In this document: piece by piece, positions 41,897 through 48,795 of the stretch | Position numbering within the stretch: the stretch's first letter is position 1 | Layout of the letters: the number at the start of each line of letters is the position of its first letter | Origin: a bacterium | GTDB taxonomy: Bacteria; Planctomycetota; JAFGQW01 | Assembly (NCBI GenBank): GCA_030426805.1 | Contig: JAUHXU010000002.1 | Coordinates: 868,001-932,000, forward strand | DNA length: 64,000 bases | Direction: 5' to 3' | Notes under the pieces: model-generated | The model's database searches: none | Told to the model about the DNA's origin: nothing | The model's input: only the letters and a program-made list of their open reading frames with translations | Translations under genes and position numbers: made by a program

Positions 41897-43495
41897 TCAC
41901 ACCCTCTTCAGCGTGATGATCGTGTAGTCGCCGGTCTCCTCGCCGCCCTCGCGGAACTTCTCCATCTGCCGCTCGACGAGGTTGATGAACGCGGCCGAGT
42001 GCATCGGTGCGTTCTTCGCGACGAGCTTGTTGAAGCCGGCCTCGCCGAGTTCGTCGCCGTCGGCGGAGCGGATCTTGTAGACGCCCTCGGTGTAGAGCAC
42101 GATCCGGTCGTTCTTGTTCAGCGTGATCGGGCTCGCCTTCAGGCGGGCGTCGAAGATCGGACCGTCGTCGAAGCCGAGGGCGATCCCGTCGGTGCTCGCG
42201 ACGCGGAGCTTTCGCTCCTCGGCCGACCACATCAGCACCGGCAGGTGGCCGGCGTTGATCAGTTGCACCTCGTCGGAGCCGGGTGTGACGAGCACCATCA
42301 GGCACGTGACGTAGATGCCCTTCTTCACGTCGCGGTTCAAGTGGCGGTTCACGCGCTCGAGCATCGCGATCGGGTCGTCGGCCCACGCGGTCTCGGCGTG
42401 CACGAAGCCGCGGAACAGGTTCATCGTGAAGCCGGCGAGCACGCCCTCTCCGGCGGTGTTCGCGACGAGCACCGCGATGCGGCCGTCCTTGAACTCGAGG
42501 AAGTCGTAGTAGTTGCCGCCGACGCGCGTGGTGGGGCGGTAGCTCGCTTCGATCTCGAACCCGGCGACGTCCGGCCGTTCGTTCGGCAGCAGGTTGCGGC
42601 GCAGGTCGGCGACGAGCGACATCTCGCGGTCGCGTTCCTCGAGCGCAGCGCGGTTCTCCTCGCCCTCGCGAAGCGATTCGGTCATCGCGTCGATCGACTG
42701 TGCGAGCACGCCGATCTCGTCGCCCGAGCGCACGTGCACCCGTCGGTCGTAATTGCCGCGCGCGACCGCGTCCACGGCGTCGACCAGGTTTCCGAGGGGC
42801 GTCGTGAGCGCGTTGGCGAGGACCAGACTCACGGCGACGCCGGCGAGGATCGTGCCGAGCGTCACGACGAAGATCATGATCGCGAGGCGTTGCTTGCGCG
42901 CGGCGACGCGGTCTTCGCTGAGGATCAGCCGCACGTGGCCGATGCGGCGACCGCCCTCGTAGATCGGGTGGACGAACGAGCGTGCGGGCACGACCCGGCC
43001 CTCGAGTTCGATCTCGCCCTCCTCGATCTCGGTCGCGGTTTCCACGCTCGTGCCGTCGGAGCCGACCGCGATGAAGTTGCGCGTGCCGCGGGTCGGGGAG
43101 AACGTCGCGGAGCGGCGCTTCGCCTTCGCGACGAACTTCTTCGTGCGGTCGTCTTGGATGAACACGTCGATCACGTCGACGTCGATGTCCTCGTCGCCGG
43201 CGCGGATCGTCGCGAGGCTCGCGAGTCGCTGGGGTGCGGTTTTCTGCAGCCCCTGCCACGTGTCGATGCCCTGCAGCGCGATGCTCCGAGCCACCGTCGT
43301 GCCGGTGCTGTCGACCTCTTCGTCCAGCGCCGACGATGCCTGACTGTAGATCACGAACCCGCCGGCACCCATAAGCACCGCAATCGTCGCGGCGAACGCG
43401 GATGCGATCTTCGCCGCGAGTCCGCCACCGCGCCGGCCTCGCCGGGCGCCGCCACCCCGATTCGCACGGGGACTCGCAGCCGTTCGTCTCGCCAT
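41897..43495 (-). CDS. Membrane-bound SpoIIE-type protein phosphatase with HAMP domain
   Basis: A 532-residue protein. Two membrane helices (residues 28-50 and 202-225) flank a periplasmic sensor domain of about 150 residues. A HAMP linker (LTTPLGNLVDAVDAVARGNY), a coiled coil and a PP2C-like SpoIIE domain (residues 290-532; GFEIEASYRPTTRVGGNYYD; LINAGHLPVLMWS) follow. Canonical SpoIIE/RsbU phosphatases have 'GGDYYD' and 'ANAGHxP' metal motifs. Here GGNYYD and VANTAGEG replace some acidic positions, so metal binding may be altered. Such proteins dephosphorylate anti-anti-sigma factors; none is encoded in the window. Confidence 0.8.
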   Translation of the reverse strand: MARRTAASPRANRGGGARRGRRGGGLAAKIASAFAATIAVLMGAGGFVIYSQASSALDEEVDSTGTTVARSIALQGIDTWQGLQKTAPQRLASLATIRAGDEDIDVDVIDVFIQDDRTKKFVAKAKRRSATFSPTRGTRNFIAVGSDGTSVETATEIEEGEIELEGRVVPARSFVHPIYEGGRRIGHVRLILSEDRVAARKQRLAIMIFVVTLGTILAGVAVSLVLANALTTPLGNLVDAVDAVARGNYDRRVHVRSGDEIGVLAQSIDAMTESLREGEENRAALEERDREMSLVADLRRNLLPNERPDVAGFEIEASYRPTTRVGGNYYDFLEFKDGRIAVLVANTAGEGVLAGFTMNLFRGFVHAETAWADDPIAMLERVNRHLNRDVKKGIYVTCLMVLVTPGSDEVQLINAGHLPVLMWSAEERKLRVASTDGIALGFDDGPIFDARLKASPITLNKNDRIVLYTEGVYKIRSADGDELGEAGFNKLVAKNAPMHSAAFINLVERQMEKFREGGEETGDYTIITLKRV

Positions 43496-43544
43496 CCTCG
43501 ACGTCCTCTCCTCTGGCAGTGTGCCCGGGCGGTCCCGCTACGTC

Positions 43545-44012
43545 CTACGGCCAGAGAAACACCCGGATCGGCACCATCGCCGCGAGCGTGTAGAGGCCGG
43601 CCACCACATCGTCGAGCATGATACCCCATCCGCCGCGCAGGCGTTCGAGCCGGTTGGCCGGGTAGACCTTGCCGACGTCGAACAGCCGGAACAGGAAGAA
43701 GGCCGCGACGATCGCCCGCCAGTCCGGGGGCGTCCACCACGCGACGCCGATCAGAAAGCCGACCACCTCGTCGGCGACGCACTGGCTCGGGTCCTTGCCC
43801 CAGCGGCGCTCGCACCAGGTGCCGGCCGGGACGCCGAGCACGAAGTAGAAGAGCGCCAGTGCCGCGCAGGTCGCGAGATACCACTCCGGCGGCACGACGA
43901 GCGTGAGCCCGAACACGACCACGGCGATCGCCGCGCTGCCGACGGTGCCGGATGCGAACGGCGCGTGCCCGGTCCCGAAGAACGTCCCGATGACGTGGTG
44001 AATCGCGTTCAT
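43545..44012 (-). CDS. pgpA: Phosphatidylglycerophosphatase A
   Basis: A 155-residue membrane enzyme that dephosphorylates phosphatidylglycerol phosphate. Conserved segments are GHAPFASGTVGS at the start, ADEVVGFLIG, FRLFDVGKVYPANRLERL and GWGIMLDDVVAGLY, with the metal-binding Asp residues in the last two. Four membrane segments. It overlaps pgsA by 4 bases, so the two successive steps of phosphatidylglycerol synthesis are co-translated. Confidence 0.9.
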   Translation of the reverse strand: MNAIHHVIGTFFGTGHAPFASGTVGSAAIAVVVFGLTLVVPPEWYLATCAALALFYFVLGVPAGTWCERRWGKDPSQCVADEVVGFLIGVAWWTPPDWRAIVAAFFLFRLFDVGKVYPANRLERLRGGWGIMLDDVVAGLYTLAAMVPIRVFLWP

Positions 44013-44638
44013 ACGTCGCTGGGCTCGGTCTCGTCGGCGGCGTCGTCTTCGCGGAGGATGCGCATCGCGCCGCGCACGTAGGCCCAGCCGGAGTAGACCG
44101 TGACCGCGACGGTCGCGAGCATCAGGGACAGCAGGATGAAGTCGATGTGCGTCCAGTCGCGGCCCGGACCGAACTTGAAGAAGACACCGCCGACGAGCAC
44201 GGACTGCAGCAGCATCTTCAACTTGCCGGCCGCGCGCGCCGCGAACGACTTGCCGCGCGCCTCGATGAAGCCGCGGATCCCGGTGACGAGGAACTCGCGC
44301 CCGAGGATCACGACGACCGCCCACGGCGGCACGATGTCGGCGAGGCCGTCGGTCGCGCAGATGAACACGAGCGAGCCGCAGATCAGGATCTTGTCGGCGA
44401 ACGGGTCGGCGATGCGGCCGAAGTCGCTGACGATCTTGCGGCGACGCGCGAGGTAGCCGTCCAGCACGTCCGTCAGCGCGGCGACGATGAACAGGATCAG
44501 GCCGGTCCAGCCGAATGCGGGCAGGCCTTCCTGCAGCACTTCGTTGCCCGCCTGCGCGCGGCGGATCAGCGCGAACAGCACGAAGACGCCGATCGCCATC
44601 AGGATGCGGCTCATCGTCAGCCGGTTCGGCGTGTTCAT
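44009..44638 (-). CDS. pgsA: CDP-diacylglycerol-glycerol-3-phosphate 3-phosphatidyltransferase
   Basis: A 209-residue CDP-alcohol phosphatidyltransferase that makes phosphatidylglycerol phosphate. The full family motif DG-x2-AR-x8-G-x3-D-x3-D is seen as VLDGYLARRR then DFGRIADPFADK. N-terminal NTPNRLTMSRI is typical of PgsA. Five membrane segments. The start overlaps the rimO stop by 4 bases. Confidence 0.95.
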   Translation of the reverse strand: MNTPNRLTMSRILMAIGVFVLFALIRRAQAGNEVLQEGLPAFGWTGLILFIVAALTDVLDGYLARRRKIVSDFGRIADPFADKILICGSLVFICATDGLADIVPPWAVVVILGREFLVTGIRGFIEARGKSFAARAAGKLKMLLQSVLVGGVFFKFGPGRDWTHIDFILLSLMLATVAVTVYSGWAYVRGAMRILREDDAADETEPSDV

Positions 44639-45978
44639 CGCGCGTCTCCGGCGGCGCGGCCGATCAGGTCGAACTCGTGGCGATCGATGATCTCGACCGG
44701 GACGGGGCCGCCCCGCGTCCAGCCGTCGCCTTCGAGCAGGACGACGCAGTCGACCTCCGGGGAGTCACCGGCGGTGCGTCCGATCGCCCAGCCGTCCTCG
44801 CCCGCGTCGGGCAGGTCGACCATCACCGGGAGCACCTGGCCGACGCGCGCCTGCTGCGACTGCTTCGTGATCGCCGACTGGCGTTCCATCAGCGCGTGGA
44901 AGCGCGCTTCCTTCGTCTCGTCGTCGACCGGGTTCGGCAGGTCGATCGCGAACGACCCCGGTTCCGGGGAGAAGCGGAAGCAGCCGAGGCGGTCGAAGCG
45001 GATCTCGTCGAGGAAGTCGAGCATCTCGCCGAACTCCCCGTCGGTCTCGCCGGGGAAGCCGACCATCACGGTCGTGCGCAGCGTCAGACCCGGGATGCGG
45101 TCGCGGGCGGCCAGCAGACAGCGGCGGATGCCGTCGGTGCCCGGGGCCCGGCGCATGCGTTTCAGCGTCGCGTCGGCGGCGTGCTGGATCGGGATGTCCA
45201 TGTAGGGAACGACGGCCGGGATCTCGGCGATCGCGTCGAGCGTCTCGTCGGTCGTGAACGCCGGGTTCATGTATTGCAGCCGGATCCACTCGATCCCGTC
45301 CACGGCCGACAGCTCGCGGAGCAGCGTCGGCAGCGCGAACGCACCGTCGTCGCGGCCGTAGTAGGTCGAATCCTGCGAGACGACGACCAGTTCCCGCACT
45401 CCGGTCATCGCGAGCGCCGCCGCCTCGCCGACGATGTCGTCGATCGGCCGGCTCTTGAACGCGCCGCGGATCGCCGGGATCACGCAGAACGAGCACTTGA
45501 GGTTGCAGCCCTCGGAGATGCGCAGGTAGGCGAAGCTCTCCTGCGTCAGCAACAGCCGGTTGCCGTGGATGCCCTGGTGCTCGCGGGCGCCACGGTGCGA
45601 CGGCGGTGGGGGGGCGTTGCGACCGCCGCTGTCGGCGTCGCGCACGACGTCCTCGACGCGCTGGTAGTCGTCGAAGCCGAGGAACGTGACGTCCGGGAAG
45701 TCGGTCTGGAGTTCCTGGCCGTAGCGTTCGACGAGGCAGCCCGCCATCGCGACCCACTTCACGCGGCCGGCTTCCTTGAGCGCGAGCATCTCGCGCGTGA
45801 TCGACTCCGATTCGTCGCGCGACGATTGCAGGAATCCGCACGTGTTGACGATCACGCCGTCGGCACCGTCCGGGTCGCCGACGATCTCGACGTCGCCGTG
45901 CTCGACGAGGCGGCCGAGCAGCCCCTCGGAGTCGACGAGGTTCTTCGCGCAGCCGAGGCTGATCATCGCGACTTTCAT
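44635..45978 (-). CDS. rimO: Ribosomal protein uS12 methylthiotransferase RimO
   Basis: A 447-residue radical-SAM enzyme that adds a methylthio group to Asp of ribosomal protein S12. The N-terminal UPF0004 domain has three cysteines (LGCAKN, NTCGF, AGCLV). The radical-SAM cluster motif is CNLKCSFC, followed by IPAIRGAFKSR. A TRAM domain closes the protein (QARVGQVLPVMVD onward). The start ATG reads MKVAMISLGCAKN, the RimO rather than MiaB form. It sits between the FtsK-like gene and pgsA in one operon. Confidence 0.95.
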   Translation of the reverse strand: MKVAMISLGCAKNLVDSEGLLGRLVEHGDVEIVGDPDGADGVIVNTCGFLQSSRDESESITREMLALKEAGRVKWVAMAGCLVERYGQELQTDFPDVTFLGFDDYQRVEDVVRDADSGGRNAPPPPSHRGAREHQGIHGNRLLLTQESFAYLRISEGCNLKCSFCVIPAIRGAFKSRPIDDIVGEAAALAMTGVRELVVVSQDSTYYGRDDGAFALPTLLRELSAVDGIEWIRLQYMNPAFTTDETLDAIAEIPAVVPYMDIPIQHAADATLKRMRRAPGTDGIRRCLLAARDRIPGLTLRTTVMVGFPGETDGEFGEMLDFLDEIRFDRLGCFRFSPEPGSFAIDLPNPVDDETKEARFHALMERQSAITKQSQQARVGQVLPVMVDLPDAGEDGWAIGRTAGDSPEVDCVVLLEGDGWTRGGPVPVEIIDRHEFDLIGRAAGDAR

Positions 45979-46034
45979 GCGCCGTTCCTGGTCGAAACTC
46001 GGGACGTGGGTCGCGGCCGGGCGGCGGCCGTCGG

Positions 46035-48278
46035 TCAGGACGCGCTGGCGTCGTCGAGCTCGTCGAACTCCTGGCGAGTCAGGAGCACTTCGCGGGCTTG
46101 GCGCCGGCCGACCTGCGGCCCGACGATGCCGTCGGATTCCAGGCGCGCCATGATCTGATTGGCCTGGATCACGTCGACGTTCAAGGCTTTCTGAAGGCCC
46201 TGGGTGCTGGCGCGCGCGCTCGTGACGACCTCGCGGGCCGCCCGACGGTAGAGCGCTTCGCTGTCCTCGTCGGTCTCGAGATGAGCGATCTTGTCGCGCA
46301 TCCGGTCGAGCGACGGGACCAGCTCGTTCATCGCGGACTCCAGCGCGGCGTTCGCGCCGCGTCGCCGGCGCTTCGTCTTCGGCGCGGGGGGCGTGTCGTC
46401 GTCGAAGAGATTGCCGGTCGTCGGGGCGTCGGCGAACGGGTCGGCGTCGTCGTCGTCCGCCGGCGCGGACGCGAAATCCTGGGCGGGGTCGCTATCGAGC
46501 GCGGTCGCGGCCTCATCGGGCTCCGCCTCGGCGGCGTCGAAATCCTCCGGGTCGTAGTCCGCGAGGTCCGTCACGCCGAGGTCTTCGTATGCCTGCTTGG
46601 TTGGCGGCGCTTCGGCGGCCGGCTCCTCCTCGTCGGGAGCGTCCTCTTCGTCGGCGTCGGCTTCCGAGAAGATCATCTGCGGCGCGGCGTCGTCGTCGTC
46701 CTCGTCGAGGTCGAGAGCGAAGACCTCTTCGGTCTCCGGCTCGACGTCGGCTGTTTCGTCTTCGGCTTCGTCGACCTCTACCGCCTCGGCCTCGACCGGC
46801 TGGGTCGCGACGACCTCGTAGTCCGCCTCGTCCTCGGCGACGGTCTCCGGCTCGACGAACGCCGGAGCCTCCGGCTCCTCCTCGTCGGACGACTCGTCCT
46901 CGTCGGCGAACGCGATGCGGAAACCGTCGCTGACGACGGGCTCGTCTTCTTCGACGTCCTCATCGGCTTCCTCGTCGACTTCTTCGTCTTCCGCCTCTTC
47001 GTCTTCTTCCTCTTCCTCTTCGTCTTCGTACTCGTACTCTTCGTCGTCGGACTCGGCTTCGTCGCCGTCATCGTCCTCCTCGTACTCGTACTCGCTGTCG
47101 TCTTCGTCCTCTTCCTCGGCTTCGTCTTCGTCTTCTTCCGCGTCGTCTTCTTCTTCTTCTTCGTATTCGTACTCTTCGTCGTCGTCAGCGTCCTCTTCGT
47201 CCGCCTCCTCGTCGTCGACGTATTCGTACTCGTATTCCTCGTCTTCGTCCTCTTCGTCTTCCTCTTCTTCGTCCGCTTCGTCGCCGTCCGCTTCGTCCTC
47301 GTCGACTTCCTCGTACTCGTATTCGTACTCGTCGTCTTCTTCGGCGGCGTCTTCCGAGTCGGCTTGTTCCTCGCCTTCGTCTTCCTCTTCCTCGTCGACG
47401 TCGTCGCCTTGCGCCTCGGCGGTCGGCATGAACAGCCGGATGCCGTCGGAGCCGACCGCGTGGTCGTCGTCGACGTCGCTCGTGACCTCTTCGACGTCCT
47501 CGTCGGGCTCGGCGTCAGCGATCTCGTCCTCGTCGACGGACTCGACGACCGGTTTGGCGGTGTCGACGTCGGGGACGATCCGCCGCATGATCCGCGGTTC
47601 GTCCGCGTCTTCGCCAGCGCCTTCATCTGGCGCCGGCTTCGGCCGGACCGCCGGGTCCGACGTGGGATCGATCGCCGGCGCCGGTGCGGCCGCCGTGGCG
47701 GTCGCGGTCGCACGACGCGGCGTCGCGTGACGGTGCGTCGGCGCGGTCGTGTGGGGGAACTCGCGGTCGCCGCGGAGGAGTCCCTGGAAGAACCAGTCGG
47801 TCGCGAAGACCGCCGAGATCGCGAGCACGACGCCGACCAACGGCACCGACAGCCATGGACTGAGACCGCTGACGCCGCGGGCGATCGCCGCCCCGATCGT
47901 GCCGCCGTATTGCACCTCGAGCGCGCGGTCCGATGCGAGGATCGCGAACAACGACGCGAGCGACACGCCGAACACGAGGATGCCGAAGACCTTGAGCCAC
48001 ACCTCGCCGACCCGTGCGCGGAAGTAGATGATCGCGCACCAGATCGCGGTCAGCAGGCAGATGCCGTAGACGCCGGCGCCGAAGACGCGGTAGACCGGCG
48101 AGAAGATGCCGCCGCCCTCGACCGTGTGGCCGAGCGTCGCCGGCGGGTCGAGCAGCAGGCTGACGAGCATCAGCACACAGATGCCGAACAGCACGAGCGC
48201 GACCGCTTCGAGCGGCGATGGAAGCCGCTCGGACCAGACGCGGCTCGCGGACTGCGTACTGCGGTCGGACTGTGCCAT
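46035..48278 (-). CDS. Motor-less FtsK-like membrane protein with acidic linker and gamma winged helix
   Basis: A 747-residue protein. Four membrane helices (about residues 24-44, 66-86, 96-116, 143-163) match the FtsK 4TM region. Residues 215-650 are an extremely acidic low-complexity linker, Glu/Asp with recurring EYEYE and DEEYEYE units. The last 75 residues form a winged helix like the FtsK gamma domain (SEALYRRAAREVVTSARAST; SDGIVGPQVGRRQAREVLL). There is no Walker A, Walker B or RecA fold, so it cannot translocate DNA. The gamma recognition helix, usually IGYNRAAR, is NVDVIQANQ here, which predicts another DNA or partner specificity. It probably arose from ftsK, which lies 517 bases upstream. 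It heads the operon with rimO, pgsA and pgpA. Confidence 0.75.
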   Translation of the reverse strand: MAQSDRSTQSASRVWSERLPSPLEAVALVLFGICVLMLVSLLLDPPATLGHTVEGGGIFSPVYRVFGAGVYGICLLTAIWCAIIYFRARVGEVWLKVFGILVFGVSLASLFAILASDRALEVQYGGTIGAAIARGVSGLSPWLSVPLVGVVLAISAVFATDWFFQGLLRGDREFPHTTAPTHRHATPRRATATATAAAPAPAIDPTSDPAVRPKPAPDEGAGEDADEPRIMRRIVPDVDTAKPVVESVDEDEIADAEPDEDVEEVTSDVDDDHAVGSDGIRLFMPTAEAQGDDVDEEEEDEGEEQADSEDAAEEDDEYEYEYEEVDEDEADGDEADEEEEDEEDEDEEYEYEYVDDEEADEEDADDDEEYEYEEEEEDDAEEDEDEAEEEDEDDSEYEYEEDDDGDEAESDDEEYEYEDEEEEEEDEEAEDEEVDEEADEDVEEDEPVVSDGFRIAFADEDESSDEEEPEAPAFVEPETVAEDEADYEVVATQPVEAEAVEVDEAEDETADVEPETEEVFALDLDEDDDDAAPQMIFSEADADEEDAPDEEEPAAEAPPTKQAYEDLGVTDLADYDPEDFDAAEAEPDEAATALDSDPAQDFASAPADDDDADPFADAPTTGNLFDDDTPPAPKTKRRRRGANAALESAMNELVPSLDRMRDKIAHLETDEDSEALYRRAAREVVTSARASTQGLQKALNVDVIQANQIMARLESDGIVGPQVGRRQAREVLLTRQEFDELDDASAS

Positions 48279-48795
48279 GGCGTGCTCCGCTGCTGGATGC
48301 TCCGGGTGTTGACGGACCGTCTCCGGGTCGTGGGGGCGGGGTGATCGCGACGAACGTCGACCGAGAATCGTCGACTGATCGTGTCCGTTGTGGTGTCGTT
48401 CCCCTCGCACCGCCGCGACCGGACGGGCGTCATTATAGCGGGCGCCCCCGGCGTTTGGAACAAAAACGGCCCCGTGAACACCGCCGGCGAACACCACCGG
48501 CCGGGCGACCCAAAGCGACTACTTCATGCGCCTGTCCGGTGGGTCCGGCGGCGCTGACGCAGGCGCGCAATCGACTCGGATGCTTGCACGTTCTGCGCAC
48601 GACTTGGCGACCATCTTTTGGGCCAAGACCTGCCGGAACCGCGTTTGGCGGGGGTGAACCGGGCCCTTTTTGCGCCGGACTCGTCGACGGACGGCGGAAT
48701 CGGCCCGAAGTTCGCCCGCCAAGTGCGTCGCGTCACGATTTCGACCCGAAACCGCGTCGCCAAGTCGCAACGACGCGTCGGGTGCGAGTTCGCTG
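48279..48795. other. Non-coding interval between ftsK and the FtsK-like gene
   Basis: 517 bases with no convincing gene. The right-hand part (48630-48700) is weakly structured after the ftsK stop. The left-hand part holds the promoter at 48432-48460 and a 147-base leader. Small frames of 79-83 codons on the minus strand have no SD and no protein-like composition. Confidence 0.5.
48432..48460 (-). promoter_or_regulatory. Promoter of the FtsK-like gene
   Basis: On the minus strand a perfect -10 TATAAT (48432-48437) and TTCCAA (48455-48460) are 17 bases apart. The spacer includes the palindrome GGGCGCCC. The leader to the ATG at 48278 is about 147 bases. The FtsK-like gene therefore has its own promoter, separate from ftsK. 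Confidence 0.6.

Noticed and set aside
46915..47730. A 271-codon serine-rich plus-strand frame (long Ser/Tyr runs)
   Set aside because: It is the antisense of the Glu/Asp/Tyr linker of the FtsK-like gene; GAG/GAC/TAC codons read backward give Ser-rich sequence. No start signal or homology-like content.
46098..48344. A 748-codon plus-strand frame with valine/phenylalanine-rich stretches
   Set aside because: Also opposite the acidic linker and membrane region of the FtsK-like gene; the composition is a mirror of it and not a real membrane protein.
48519..48770. Small minus-strand genes of 79-83 codons between ftsK and the FtsK-like gene
   Set aside because: Two overlapping frames of similar length, no SD, and arginine/proline-rich composition typical of random GC-rich frames.
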